Shown: in pieces, positions 1 to 12,848 of the stretch
How positions within the stretch are numbered: the first letter of the stretch is position 1
Layout: each line of letters opens with the position of its first letter
DNA from: Sipunculus nudus
Taxonomy: Eukaryota > Annelida > Sipuncula > Golfingiida > Sipunculidae
Reading direction: 5' to 3'
Length of the DNA stretch: 64,000 bases
Assembly (NCBI GenBank): GCA_026874595.1
Contig: CM049318.1
Coordinates: 37,345,956-37,409,955 of the forward strand
Notes under the pieces: generated by a model
What the model was told of the DNA's origin: nothing
The model's input: the letters and a program-made list of their open reading frames with translations, nothing else
The model's database searches: none
Translations under genes and position numbers: made by a program

Positions 1-1776
1 GGAAACCTCTATAAAAAGATTGTGGATGCATTTTCAGCCAAACAATTCATCTCAGATCTTTCATCTTGCACATATAGTTCACCTGCCAAGAGTGGAAGAC
101 CCTTATCAATTTTGAGGTCACAAGGTCAAAGGTGAAGGTCACAGGAGCCATATGTCCAAAAATTAGTTTCTGGATGATAATTCCTGCTTTTATTGATGTA
201 TGGATTTCAAACTTGACTTATATATGTCCCATTGGAAAAGCAAGACCTAAATTGATTTTGGGGTCATGAGGTCAAAGGTCAAGGTCACATCTTCAAAAAG
301 ATGTGGATGCATTTTCAGCCAAACATTTCATCTCAGGTCTTTCATCTTGCACATATAGTTCACCTGCCAAGAGAGGAAGAACCCTATCAGATTTGAGGTC
401 ACAAGGTCAAAGGTAAAGGTCACAGGAGCCATCTGTCCAAAAATTAGTTTCTGGATGATAATTCCTTCTTTTATTGATGTTTGGATTTCAAACTTGACTT
501 GTACTTGACCCATTGGAAAAGCAAGACCGGAATTGAATTTGGGGTCATGAGGTCAAAGGTCAAGGTCACAGGAAACCTCTATAAAAAGATTGTGGATGCA
601 TTTTCAGCCAAACAATTCATCTCAGATCTTTCATCTTGCACATATAGTTCACCTGCCAAGAGTGAAAAACCCCTATCAATTTTGAGGTCACAAGGTCAAA
701 GGTGAAGGTCACAGGAGCCATATGTCCAAAAATTAGTTTCTGGATGATAATTCCTGCTTTTATTGATGTATGGATTTCAAACTTGACTTATATATGTCCC
801 ATTGGAAAAGCAAGACCCAAATTGATTTTGGGGTCATGAGGTCAAAGGTCAAGGTCACATCTTTAAAAAGATGTGGATGCATTTTCAGCCAAACATTTCA
901 TTTCAGGTCTTTCATCTTGCACATATAGTTCACCTGCCAAGAGAGGAAGAACCCTATCAGTTTTGAGGTCACAAGGTCAAAGGTGAAGGTCACAGGAGCC
1001 ATCTGTCCAAAAATTAGTTTCTGGATGATAATTCCATCTTTTACTGATGTATGGATTTCAAACTTGGCTTTGTTATTGACCCATTAGAAAAGCAAGACCC
1101 AAATTGATTTTGGGGTCATGAGGTCAAAGGTCAAGGTCACAGGAAACCTCTTTAAAAAGATTGTGGATGCATTTTCAGCCAAACAATTCATCTCAGATCT
1201 TTCCTCTTGCACATATAGTTCACCTGCCAAGAGTGGAAGACCCTATCAGTTTTGAGGTCACAAGGTCAAAGATGAAGGTCACAGGAGCCATATGTCCAAA
1301 AATTAGTTTCTGGATGATAATTCCTGCTTTTATTGATGTATGTGTTTCAAACTTGACTTGTATATGTCCCATTGGAAAAGTAAGACCAAAATTGATTTTG
1401 GGGTCATGAGGTCAAAGGTCAAGGTCACAGGACACATCTTTAAAAAGATGTGGATGCATTTTCAGTCAAACATTTCATCTCATATCTTTCATCTTACACA
1501 TATAGTTCTCCTGCCAAGAGAGGAAGAACACTATCAATTTTGAGGTCACAAGGTCAAAGGTGAAGGTCACAGGAGCCATCTGTCCAAAAATAAATTTCTG
1601 GATGATAATTCCTGCTTTATTGATGTATAGATTTCAAACTTGACTTGCATATGTCCCATTGGAAAAGCAAGACCCAAATTGATTTTGGGGTTATGAGATC
1701 AAAGGTCAAGGTCACAGGACACATCTTTAAAAAGATCAAGGTCACAGGACCAACATCTTCAACAAGATTGTGGATC
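1..1776. repeat. Satellite array with 570-bp dimeric higher-order repeat
   Basis: Tandem repeat of about 285-bp monomers running off the left edge. Two monomer types alternate. Type A has 'aacctctataaaaagattg', 'agtggaagac' and 'gccatatgtcc'; type B has 'catcttcaaaaagatg', 'agaggaagaac' and 'gccatctgtcc'. The dimer starts at 1, 571 and 1142, and the last copy breaks down near 1720-1776. Each monomer carries two clusters of AGGTCA half-sites (for example 115-141 and 269-287). Short open frames inside the array are by-products of the repeat and are not called as genes. Confidence 0.95.
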
Positions 1777-2505
1777 GTTAGATGGAATAAACAATAAATA
1801 TGCCAAGTGTCAGTATATGCTGCTAAAAATGGGGGTCTGTTCTTGTAGGAGGGGGGCCTACTATGTCTGGGGATACTCTGGCACCTGCGGTGCCAAGAAA
1901 TGTCTAGTTTATAAAGTTTTATGAAATGTACCAAACAATGGCAGCATATTCAGTAGAGGGCTATTCTAAGAATTTTATAAAATAAATTATTAACTGTGAC
2001 GTTGTAGAAGGGTCACATGTTGCAGAACTATTGCTTTTTAAATCTGATTGTGTGTAATTTAAACAGACCTGGGAATACCTGGAAATGACAGGAATAGTAC
2101 AGCATTTGTCAGTCTTTTGCAGTCTGTCAATAGGCACTTTTGTTCAGCAATTAATTGCTAAAAAACGAATCAGTTTGGATGTTGTATATGAGGGTCTAAT
2201 TTTGTATAAGCATTGTGTATCAAGTCCGATTGCTGGTAATTAGACTTACCTAGGAATGACGAGAATAGTACAACACTGAGCTGTTTTGTGGTCTGTCTGT
2301 AGATTCTTTTGTGTGCACCGTAATTGTGCCGTTTTGGTCATTGTCTCATTGAGTTATTCTTGTACAAGTGGTGGTCTCCAGGCATCTTTTGGTAAAGTCA
2401 CTTCTCTTGTGTTTTTCTAACTTAATCTGTTGTTTGATTTGTTCACTGCAGAAAATCCCACAACCAGTAATAAATATAAAAATATAGCTATTTCTTCAAC
2501 AGAAA
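1777..2505. other. Non-coding flank of the satellite
   Basis: A+T-rich sequence with no recognisable gene, RNA or repeat structure. A pair of loosely similar segments near 2040-2110 and 2220-2290 (both with 'agaatagtac' or 'ggaatagtac') suggests an old local duplication. Confidence 0.4.
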
Positions 2506-2682
2506 ATGACCCAGATCAAAATTCTAATCTGGGCTGGCCAAGTTTAAAATCAGTCCAGACCAGATCTCAATCCTGAAGTCTATACCACTGGATTGTATAT
2601 AATCTAGTGTTGCCCAAATTAAAATTTTAATCTGGGCTGGTCTAGTTTTTAATTGGACCAGATTATGATCTGGGCTTCAACA
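2506..2682. mobile_element. Short decayed fold-back element
   Basis: A compact run of inverted motifs based on 'CCCAGATC' and 'GATCTGGGC' with internal 'ccagaccagatc'. The right end reads gatctgggcttcaaca followed by TATA, matching the TGT...ACA/TATA pattern of the larger fold-backs at 18936 and 49264. The left end is degraded, so that boundary is approximate. Confidence 0.5.
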
Positions 2683-5600
2683 TATACATATATATGAATT
2701 ATATAGTACTTATATATATGTATGGTGTAATATTAAACAAAGGTGTATATTTATTTGCAAATTTTATTTTATAAGTCTCAAAGTGAACTGGTTGAGTTTT
2801 CCTGGAGATTATGTGCTCATTCCTAAATTCAGACTTTGTACGTGTGTGTATGTGTGTTTGTTCACATCATATCTCAGACAATCCTAAACGGAATCTTATG
2901 AAAATACCAGACATTTCGGGAATGAGAAAATGAAGAATCAACTAGATTTAGTGTGGATCTGGTATATGATTTCTATCCAGAAATGTCATCAAGGAATATT
3001 CACAAAAGTACTGTTACTTATTCATGAATAAACCTGGTAATATTGGCCTAATAAGTGAATGTTGGATTGAATGTAGAATTCAGTTTTGTTACTTAAGCAA
3101 TGAATTCTAAGATTTCTCCTGATCATATAAAATTTCCATCAGGGCTGCTGGGTTGGCAATCATTAACTTTAAATCTGTTAATTTATAATGGGTTGCTAAC
3201 TTTATTTCAATTAAGATGATTGCCTTTCAGTTTGATTTTCAATTCATTTATTGCAAAATGTTGTATTGTGATATTCTGTAGAAAATATCAAAGTTTATTA
3301 ATGTATTGTGAAATAATGTATCATTTTAACCATAGAAAATGCATACACCAGGTCTTGAAACACCTTCATTTGCTTGTAAATTTAAATTGACAGTCTAATT
3401 AACTTGGGGACATTTCCTCTTGTAGTGGTAGTAACAGCAGGATATATTATCCATGATGTCTGCTGTTGCCTAGATATAATTACATCATTAGAAGATGAAA
3501 GTAAACAGTCTAGACAAATTAATCATACCTGTCTCTGCAAGAATTAATCTGTCATATTTTATTATCTGATAAATTTATTCTGAATGACACTGCTTTAACA
3601 TTTTGTTGTAATTTGGTCAGACTGCAGCAAAATCCTGGACAAAAAATTACCAAACTAGAATTCTGCATCCCAATGGATACATGCCTCCACCATGATTGCA
3701 TCCACTCATCTTGGAACTTAGACCACATGTTTCAAAAATACTGTGCGAACACACTGGACATGGTCACTCCAAGGTGCTTGGCACTCAGCTGTAACCTGAA
3801 CAGGTGGCCAGGCCACAATGGGCAGTACATATGGCCAGACTGTCTTTACCTTTTTTGTCCGTATTCCCAGGGTCATTTGTGCATAAACTTGAGACCAACA
3901 TTTGTGAATATTCCTTAATGACGCTTCAGAATCTGGAGAAAAGGCTGGATCAACACCAAATTCCAATCAGTCCTTTCTTAGCCCATTCCCCTAATACCTT
4001 GGAAATTTCATAAGATTCTGTTTGTGACTCCATGAGTTATTTTGTGAATAAAAACAAACACACATACACACAAATGGGAAAGATCGCAGACCCTCCTGGC
4101 ATTCTCTAACTGATCTATACCACAGTTCACATATCCTGGGGTACAATGCAGAGTTAATGCTCAAGTATGTCCTGAATAGTAGATGTATAGAATTAATTAT
4201 CAGAAGAAAATACATGGATTTTTTTTGTTTTATAAATTTCACTTCATTTCACTTTTATTAGATCTTCATATCTTTATAAAAAAAAAAAATTTCACAACCT
4301 GAACTTTACAAGTTTGTTATAAACTCCCATGATTTTTTTCTAAGACAAGGACCATTAATGTTGACTATTCATATTACAATTACATTGAATCAGTAATAAT
4401 TTATTGTAATGAGTATTATTACTTTCTTGCATATTAACCATTAATTATTTCTCAGTTGAAGACCAGTTTCGTTCCATCTGCATATGATACCCTGGCAAAA
4501 TATATGAATATTCATGTCAAAATTTTAACATGATACTTTAAGGAAAAAAGTCAGTGTTACTCCAGATTCAAGAAGTATGTAGTTGTCTTTCGAGACACAT
4601 TTAGGTTGTTACACTTGGATTTGTTGACCTGTGTTGGTTTTCCTCATGGGCCAAGTTTTCCCTTGCTAGATACATGGGCATAGTTTCTGATGTATGGTGT
4701 TAAAATAGACCCTCTGTGAAATTTAAAAAATAATCTTAGATTCCACAAGATATATGAGAAAATATGGAAAATGACCCCCATTTGGACATATTAGGCATCG
4801 TTTCAGATGGCATATTTCTAAGGCATGGTCACATTCTAGGCATGGCCAATGTCACTGATAGTGTACCCTCCTGTGGTTATGTACACAGCAATCCCCCCAG
4901 ATCTCCTTCGCTTAAACCGCTGCCTTTTTTTAAGCAAGTTTTTTTTGGTCAATACCAGGCTGGCTCAGGGCTAAGCATCAGTCAAATAACAGTAGGTAGT
5001 CGTGGATTTAAACTTGAATGTTGGATGCACAGTGTGATACCACTCTCTCATTGGTCTGTTAATTTACATTTGTTTGCTCTGTGCAAGCCCTGGTGTTGTA
5101 ACCAAAAAATCTCATATTTGCGAAGTTAAATTTTTGTGATTTTCATGTTTTAAGTATTATGTGAAGGTTCATTTTACAAATTTTATGATACATTAACCAA
5201 AAAGAAATTAATAACAATAAATAAAATTATTTGATGAAGCCCCTAGAGAGCATGTTACAAATGGAAATTCATATTTCCTTACTGGTAGATAAAATAAAAG
5301 CTCTGATATTGTCAATAATATAATCATTATCTTTGATCTAAACCTAACATACGGATCTATTGTTATTATTTAAAGTATGAATCTTCATCCTGGGGATAAC
5401 TGTTCAATTTGAATGTTCACCTGGGTTCTGTCATAGAAGTTTTGGCATCTTTTTCATTTTCACAGTAATTTCCCTTTCATTAACATCTTGAAATTGGAAC
5501 CCTCAGGAATACAAAGCCCACCATAATATACAAAAAGATACATTGATAAATAAATTCATCATTTTAAAGTTGCCTTTAGTGATGAGAGACTGGCTGTAAA

Positions 5601-6375
5601 CAAAGCCGGAAGTGAGGCTGTATGGTAAAGCAACTTTACCCCACCAGTAAACCTTGCTGGTTTCTGGGTTATTGACTGAACTTAACCCAACATACGTCAT
5701 GCCAGCAAGGATAATGAGGCAGAGCTGAGGGGTGAGAGATAAGGCAGAGGAGATTACAATGGTCTAATCATAGCCGTTTAAAATCACAAAAAAACAATCA
5801 CATGATAAGACATGGACCATAATGAACCTCCAGTAACAGAGAGCTGATTGAGATTACACTGAGGAGATTACCATAGTCTAATTGTAGCTATTCAAAATTG
5901 CAAACTATGCAAAATTGCTATCACATTATAAAAACCTTTCTCTTTATAGTGAGACTCCTGTGATATGTTGTTCACTGATGTTTGCTTTTACTAATGAGTT
6001 GATAGGAGAACCATCAGGGAAATGGGAAAACAGGGATGTAAATGAACAATTGTAGACTTGTACCATATCTCAGTTTAAGAGCTAATATTGTATCACAGAA
6101 ATAGTTAAATCATAATTGACTTGATGAGGAATCTCATCTCGATCTTGCTTTGTATTGATTTATTAACAGACTTTAAAAGTTTACAAATTTTCAAAATTGC
6201 TGTGAAACCAAAATCCTTCCTTGCAAACTATTTTTGAAATGCAATAAAACCAATCTGGGAAAGTAACCTTTTCTATAGCATCTCAATCCCATTGAGTTAT
6301 TGGCCACATAATAAAAAAAACTACTTTGAAAAGCTGCTGACTGGTTAAGTGTGATAAATAATCTGAATAAATACA
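2683..6375. other. Non-coding region, no gene seen
   Basis: A+T-rich sequence. Open frames of 60-120 codons here (for example 3613-3918 and 4764-5129) show no recognisable domain, and similar lengths are expected by chance in this base composition. No tRNA, rRNA or transposon termini were recognised. Confidence 0.4.
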
Positions 6376-6756
6376 TCCATCGAAGTGAATTTAGTTACTG
6401 TGTCATAAACATTCTATTAAATATAACTATCAAAGTGAGGTTAGTAACTGTGTCATAAACATTCTATAAAATTTAACTATCAAAGTGAGGTTGGTAACTG
6501 TGTCATTAACATTCTATAAAATCAAACTATCAAAGTGAGATATAAATTAGTAACCGTGTCATAAACATTCCATAAAATATAATTATCCAAGTTAGGTTTG
6601 TAACTGTGTCATAAACATTCCATAAAATATAACTATCCAAGTTAGGTTGGTAGCCGTGTCATAAACATTCTGTATAATATAAATATCAAAGTGAGGTAAA
6701 TAACCATGTCATAAACATTCTATAAAATATAACTATCAAAGTGAGGTTGGGAACTT
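6376..6756. repeat. 50-bp tandem repeat
   Basis: About seven copies of a 50-bp unit containing 'gtgtcataaacattc' and 'actatcaaagtgaggtt'. The core 'tgtcataaac' or a close variant starts at 6401, 6451, 6501, 6557, 6607, 6657 and 6707, so the period is 50 except for one 6-bp insertion between the third and fourth copies. Confidence 0.9.
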
Positions 6757-6956
6757 CATTGCCATACTGTGATAATATATAAATCTGAGGGAATTTAATA
6801 ATCGTCAAAATGACACCCAACTTGTGCTTCACAGTAAATATTTATACATTGTTCTGCAGTAAATGTGAAGGTAGGGTGTATATTGCCTGATATCAGTTAT
6901 GATATCAGTCTCCTGTCTTTAAATGTCTTCCTGGTCTTTTGGGCCTGTTCATTCTT

Positions 6957-7112
6957 GTAGCTTTTCTCAGCTCCCTGGGGAGCATACAACCCGAGCAGCA
7001 TTTATAGGTGCTGGAAGGGTTTTGCGTTCTACATTTGCCTGATTGGGAAATGAATCCGCAACTTTACGGTCACTATAGAACAGTACACTAACCATTACAC
7101 CATCTAGGCTAG
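6957..7112 (-). mobile_element. tRNA-derived SINE copy
   Basis: Read on the minus strand, the head resembles an RNA polymerase III promoter: box A 'tggtgtaatggttagtgtac' (7083-7102) and a box-B-like 'gcggattcatttccc' (7045-7059), about one tRNA domain apart. The body continues to 'ctccccaggg' and 'agctacaagaat' near 6960. The D- and T-arm motifs are too degraded for a functional tRNA, so a SINE relic is preferred. No flanking duplication was identified. Confidence 0.6.
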
Positions 7113-7551
7113 CAGAGATCATGGATATTATGGGCTGGCCTAGACTGTATCTCTGCAAACCAGATAGCTGTTAGGGTTTTAACGGAGGGAGGCACTATTG
7201 TATTAGCTTGTAAATATGAAAACGTTTTTAACTCCAGGAATGCACCAAATCTAGTGCTGGGTTAAGAAGCTTCCAACAAGCTGCCAGCAGCACTGAAAGG
7301 AGTACTCCAGCACAAGGGTCTGAGTAATACTAACCCATAACAGGAGAGTTAAATCAGGTGTTTTTCTGCTAGTGTAAGTCTTCATGTTAAGACATTTATA
7401 GTTTACCTGAGGAAAAGAAATATTAAGTGTACTTAGTCATTTGCCATAATGTGTATCATATTCCACTATCAGTGACTGTATATAAAAGTTTCTTATTGAA
7501 GTCACCCAAGCTTACAGGCTCAGTAAAAGCACTGGCACATTTAAGAAATGA

Positions 7552-8056
7552 TGTAGGGCTCAAGTCCGGACTCAAGTACGCTTTTTTAAGGACTCAGAGT
7601 TGGACTTGAGAGTCCTGGACTCTGACTTGTACTAATACTCAGAGGTAAGGACTTGAGAAATCCGGTGGAGTCCAACTTGAGTCCAGTAGAAAAGGAACTC
7701 TGTCACATATAATGAAAAGATTGTGAATGAGTGATGTACTTACTGAATAAATAATTATAACAAAACGAGACAAAATAAGTGTTAGCTCTGCATCAGGGGC
7801 TGAAGGTAATTAAACATTAAAGTGAAGGGCATAACATAAAATTTGCAAGATTATCTCAAATATCCTTTTTATGTTTCTTTTAATAGAAGATTTGTCTTGG
7901 ACTCAGACTTGGACACAAGTTCAAAATGACTTGAACTCGAGGAAGGTAGACTTGAACTTGAACCTCAAGTACTCAGACTTGAGCTCGGACTGGGAATGGA
8001 ATGGCCTTGACTCAGATTTGAACTTAGACTCTGATGGTGTGGACTCAACTGTGTCA
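7552..8056. mobile_element. Fold-back element built of GACTCAAGTC-type repeats
   Basis: Two arms (about 7556-7690 and 7895-8056) are packed with degenerate 'ggactcaagtc' and 'gacttgagtcc' motifs, separated by an unrelated A+T-rich spacer. The arms are inverted relative to each other but diverged. The outer ends pair weakly (tgtagggctcaagtcc against ggactcaactgtgtca). No convincing target duplication is seen, so the boundaries are approximate. Confidence 0.6.
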
Positions 8057-11000
8057 CTGCTGTTTTGCCGGTAATTGTATTCCACTTCTGACTAAGTTTT
8101 GGCATTGCTTTGACCATGTCTGGCTGTTTGACCTTCTGTCGGTCTATCAATTACATATTTTTTTTACCATAACTTTGTAAACCTGTGGGTTTTTTTTTAT
8201 AGTTATATTTTTGTATTATGGAACTATAATTAAAGGGATAAAGGCCCAAACGGGGAATGCAGATTCCAAGAATTTGCTTTACTTCTAGAGCGTAAGGTGT
8301 GATTGATGGAGGAATGACTTTATAATGTAACAAGGCCCAGATGTATTTTATATGCAGTCACTCAAAATAATGACTTTGTTAAACATTAGACATAATCATT
8401 TAGATATGGATACAAAGCCTGTAAAACTGTCAAAGGAACATGAAAATACATATGTTTGTCTAAAATAAATCATTGTTTGATGGATATCTCAAGTGGCGCA
8501 AGTAGTGTTTTATTCAACCCTGGATCTATTCTGCCATCATCCTGTGGGAGAGATGGCCATAAGGTGGATATTAAAAGTCAGTATGGTAACTGGAAAGGAA
8601 CTGTGTGTGTGCGCAGAGAAAACAGCTGCTGCTAGGAAGCTGACTTCAGGAGACCCAATGGGAGGGAAAAGTGTGCCATCTTGATCTTGTAGCATGTTTA
8701 CAGTGCTGTAAGAGCAGGAGAGAGCTGCCCCCAGCAGGACTGTTTATGTGTTCTAGTAACCTAGACCATCTCTTCTGCTGCCTCCGATCCTACTGTTCCT
8801 CTGGAGGATGCCCTAGTGATGTGCCTTATTAGAAGTGGGCTGTTGATAAAACTATCTTCTGGCATGTCTAGAACTACTGACAGACACCTGTGGAAGTAAA
8901 CATAGCTGTACTCTGCGTCAGTCTGACCTTGCGCTGCCACTGTGGTTGTTTTAATCTCCTAATGCTTTAAGTCTCACTCAGGTTGCATCCTACTCCAAAT
9001 TTGTAATGGAATTAATAAGTAGGTGGCAGCAAAAACAAATGAGATGCCTTCAGACAGGCCTGGACAATAAAGTGTGTCAGACGGTGATGTTGTGCAAACA
9101 GTGAGCTTGTTATGGAATTTACAATTATTTAAAAGCAAAGCTAACTGTAATGTTAGCTAGCTGAATCCTGTTGGCCTGGATAACTCAAGGGTTTTACATG
9201 TAGGAGGCCATCAGGATATGCAAACAGTGAGTCTGTCCTGAAATTCACAAGTCAGAGGCAGCAAGGTAACATGGTTTCACACATGCCTAGACAACTGTGT
9301 TCAGTATGAGGCAGGGAGGCCTTACTACAGTGCCATCTGTTGCCTTGTAGCACAACCTAGGGAGTTTCACAGTAAATGAATGTGTCTCAGACATCATCAC
9401 AGGTTCAGCTAGAATGATCAGCTTATCAGTTAAGGAGTGATAGGCTTCATCCTTTTACACACAAAAAAAAACACACAGACAGACAGACAAAAAATCCTTA
9501 CTCTGGTTCTGTATCAGTTCCAAATTTCTGCACCTCCTAGGACCAACCTTTTTGTACATTTTTTATAGATATCTTTGTATAATTGTGGTCAGTTGCTTAG
9601 TTCAGTGGAAGGGGGAGTTACTATATACCCTTAAAAAGTAATCTGTCATAAAACATGATTAAAGTATGATTTTGCTACAGTTATAGATACAGTGCTAACT
9701 GCCACTCAGACGGTTGTCATTTGATCCTCTCTGTTATTTGATGGATAAAACTTATTTGTTTCCTCATTCAAATTTTTGCTGCAGTCCTAGATACACCCTT
9801 CACTGCCACCCAGACCCTCATCATTTGATACTGTCTATTATAAGAGGGATTAAACTGCCAATAAGGAATACATCATATCTTCCCCAACATTGAAAGAGAC
9901 CCCTTGTGAGCTATATCTATTACTCGGTGGCCTTTGACTGCCCTGCAGACAGATGTTGTTTATTGTCGGGGAATGAAGCCTCATCAATAGCTCTGGTATT
10001 GATCCTGACATAGCTGCCCTGCCTTCTGTACACAGTCCGGGTAACGGATACTGTGTACTAATGCTGGTGCTTCACAACTGGCTGAATGTATCATTTACAC
10101 TAGAACTTCCCAGTTATGGACACAGATGGGACATGGATTTTTGCTCATATTAAAGGGGTTATGGAAGTGTAGCTACTTTTAAAGGGACATGATTATGGAG
10201 CAACATTATGTCAGTTCTTTCACCCTGTCAGTTCACTTTGCCCTATAAGAAAGTTTTCAGGCAAAACCATCCATGCACACAGTCTCAGTACCTTCCTTGT
10301 AAACACCTTGTTATGGTTCTGCGTGTTAGTAAACATAGTCCATGTGTGTCTCAACCTGTTAAAAATAACAAGGCTGCTTGACCGCAGGTCCAATTTTGCG
10401 CATGTGTAACACATCTCAAACAAAGAATAGTCCAAACTAGTTCATACATGAACCTTCATTTACTCTGATATATCTCTGCTGGATGGACATCAAGGTCCAT
10501 GGACCCAATGTAAATTCATTGTTATGTTAAAACCTGTCAGATTTGTACAATAGATCCAGGTTCCTCTGCTGAAACTTCCCAGTTTGTTGTGTTGGGTCCC
10601 AGGCCAGACTCATGGCAACATGCTATGTTTCAGCCAGCAAGATTGAACTTTTCTTGGGCCAAGTCAGTCATGGCATCTCCTGATTGACAGGTGTTGTAGC
10701 CCAGGCTTTGCATGAGTCCCATGTGCTGTGTTTATGTTGATGCCTACGATCGAGCCCCAGGTCCACTGTTTTTAACACTCATGTTAAGCCTAAAGGGGTA
10801 AGCCAAGAGCTTCAGGGCAATATTTTGGCAGGTACCAATTTTATTTCAAAGAGAAGATGCCATCCATCATAAATATTCAACATGCTCTGTGGGTGATAAG
10901 CCCCTTAAATTGGAATGGACAACCTCATTGTCTGTATCAGGGAGTTAAATGTTACAGGGAGTTGTTTTTATCTTTGTTTGAATTGAAAGGGGTCACGACA

Positions 11001-11184
11001 AATGTCCAAAGGTCAAACTTGTACCCATAATAAAAACAGAGATGCCAATATTAGAGATAATATGGACATTTTTATCTCCTTATTATAAAAGAACTACCTG
11101 GTTTCCATAACAGGGTGGTGCCTGTAAAAGTGATTTAGGTCTTTGGATAAAGTTTTAAATATGTTGGACCCGTGTGCCTGGTCA
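8057..11184. other. Non-coding region, no gene seen
   Basis: Mixed-composition sequence, somewhat less A+T-rich than its surroundings at 8.5-10.8 kb, with no recognisable exon or RNA gene. Contains one copy of a dispersed repeat at 10306-10360. Confidence 0.4.
10306..10360 (+). repeat. Dispersed repeat fragment, shared with 33757-33806
   Basis: The segment with 'atggttctgcgtgttagtaa' followed by 'acatagtccatgtgtgtctc' matches the reverse complement of 33757-33806 with a few mismatches. The class of the parent element is unknown. Confidence 0.6.
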
Positions 11185-11265
11185 TGCAAGCAAGAGCCCA
11201 CTTTTAGTTGCCCTACCTCCATTTTCTAGAATTTTACTTGTCTCAAGAGGTCTATCAAAGTCAAG
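11185..11265. repeat. Dispersed repeat 'gcccactttt..ttgccct', copy 1
   Basis: Contains 'gagcccacttttagttgccc' and 'ccattttctagaattttact'. Similar copies occur at 23755-23855 and 37612-37707. The minus strand of the first two copies reads GGRATKSGLLLA in an open frame, but the frame is short and the third copy has lost it, so it is treated as a repeat. Confidence 0.65.
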
Positions 11266-11329
11266 CCCTGTAGCCTGAACTGACTTCACCAGGCATAGTG
11301 GCAGGACTGTATATATGCAAGGACAGACA

Positions 11330-11745
11330 GCATTGCAGTCCATTATGTCTGCAGTCTGTAAAGTCTGATGTCTGTAAAGTCTGCAGTCCCTGATATCCAC
11401 AATCCCTAATGTCTGCAGTCCCTGAAGTCTGCAGTCCCATATGCCTGCATTCTGTAAAGTCTACAGTCCCTGATGTCTGCAGTTCATAAAGTGTGCAGTC
11501 CCTAGAGTTTGCAGTCCCTATTAAATGTCTGCAGTCCCTAATGTCTGCATTTTACTGAAGTCTGCAGTCCCTTATGTCTGCAATCTGTTACTGAAGTCTG
11601 CAGTTCCTGATGTCTGCAGTCCCTAATGTCTGCAGTCCCTAATGTCTGTAGCCCCTACGTACTGTCTGTAGCTCCTTAAGTCTGCAGCCCCTAATGTCTG
11701 CTACCCCTAAAGTTTGCAGTACATAATGTCTGCAGTCCAAGATGC
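11330..11745. repeat. Short irregular minisatellite 'tgtctgcagtccctaa'
   Basis: Many imperfect copies of a unit of about 16-25 bp, consensus 'tgtctgcagtccctaatg', with frequent CTGCAG. Unit length varies, typical of a decaying minisatellite. No coding potential is seen. Confidence 0.85.
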
Positions 11746-12654
11746 CTTGTACCAGTTCTAATGAAATACTGCTGTGACACATGCAAAATCTTTCTCAAAA
11801 TTTAAAACCATGACACCCACACCACGCAGTTAAATAACAGTTTTACTTCCCAATGGAGATATGCGAAATCATATTGTAAAAATTTCAAATCCTGAAACCT
11901 ACACTACTCAGTGATCCAAATTAAAAGTTAGACAGTCAGAAACAGTTGGACTTGCCAAGGGTTTGAAAATCATTATATAAAATAAAAGTTCCCAGGCCAT
12001 AGATCACAGCCCACATCTGTTACAGGCATCTACAGCCGGCAAACAGATCCATTAAAAGGTTTCACCTGTCTGGCAGTAATTGAAAAGCGAACAAGTGAGC
12101 AAGCTGTTACATGGTATTTTGTCATTCCGTTTGACGCTTAATCCGTCATGTTCAATTTTTTAACTACTTATGTTCTCCAAGACCAATATGTTCATCAACA
12201 ACATCTGGAAATGGTTAGGTGTGTGACACAAATGCAGAACATTTAAGTTTGTAAAAGATGCTTGAACTTTCAAACAATTACGAAAAACAGGTTTTTTTCT
12301 GGATTTTGTCATTCTGTTGAAATGGTAATCCATCACATTTTAAAGTTTTTAAATGCTCTGGTTCTCAAAATCCAATTTGTTAATTGACCACTATTAGTAA
12401 TGGAGAATTTTAAGCATTTTCCAGGTCTGCACAGGCTTCATACATCCTTAAAATGTCATGCAATTTGAAAGTAAAATTTACGTAAATCCGAACTTCAAAT
12501 ATATTCAGAAGTCATTTTAAGAAAAAAGTTATATTATGACAGTTTGAAAATTCATTAATCAGCATTGTTATATCATTTTAAAATAAGATATAATTTAGTA
12601 GAGCTGATTTTTATAAGTTTGTTCAAAAGTATATGTTTCTTACAAAATTAAATA
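11746..12654. other. Non-coding region, no gene seen
   Basis: A+T-rich sequence. Two loosely similar blocks (about 12110-12200 and 12290-12380, both with 'ttttgtcattc' and 'aatccgtca' or 'aatccatca') suggest an old duplication. No RNA gene or exon was recognised. Confidence 0.4.
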
Positions 12655-12848
12655 CAGTGAAACCTGTGTAAAAAGACTACCCATCGGACTGCCTTAAAGT
12701 AGTCTTAATCAAAGTGGTCTTATCAGGAAGGTTAGTTTTAACCATTGTGAATGCTTTCAGTTTACTCAAAGGTGGTCTCAATAGACAAGTGGTCTCAATA
12801 GACAGGTCGTCTTATATAGACAGGTTGTCTTTCAGACAGGTTCCACTG
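12655..12848. mobile_element. Pogo/Tigger-type MITE with TA target duplication
   Basis: Terminal inverted repeats CAGTGAAACCTGT and ACAGGTTCCACTG are flanked by TA on both sides (12653-12654 and 12849-12850). The interior holds several 'gtggtctcaatagacag'-type subrepeats. At 194 bp it cannot encode a transposase. The TA duplication and CAGTG termini fit the Tc1/mariner-pogo group. It is related to the copies at 24274, 39315 and 60621. Confidence 0.88.

Noticed and set aside
4764-5129. 121-codon + strand frame
   Set aside because: No recognisable domain or splice context, and lengths like this are expected by chance in 64 kb of this composition.
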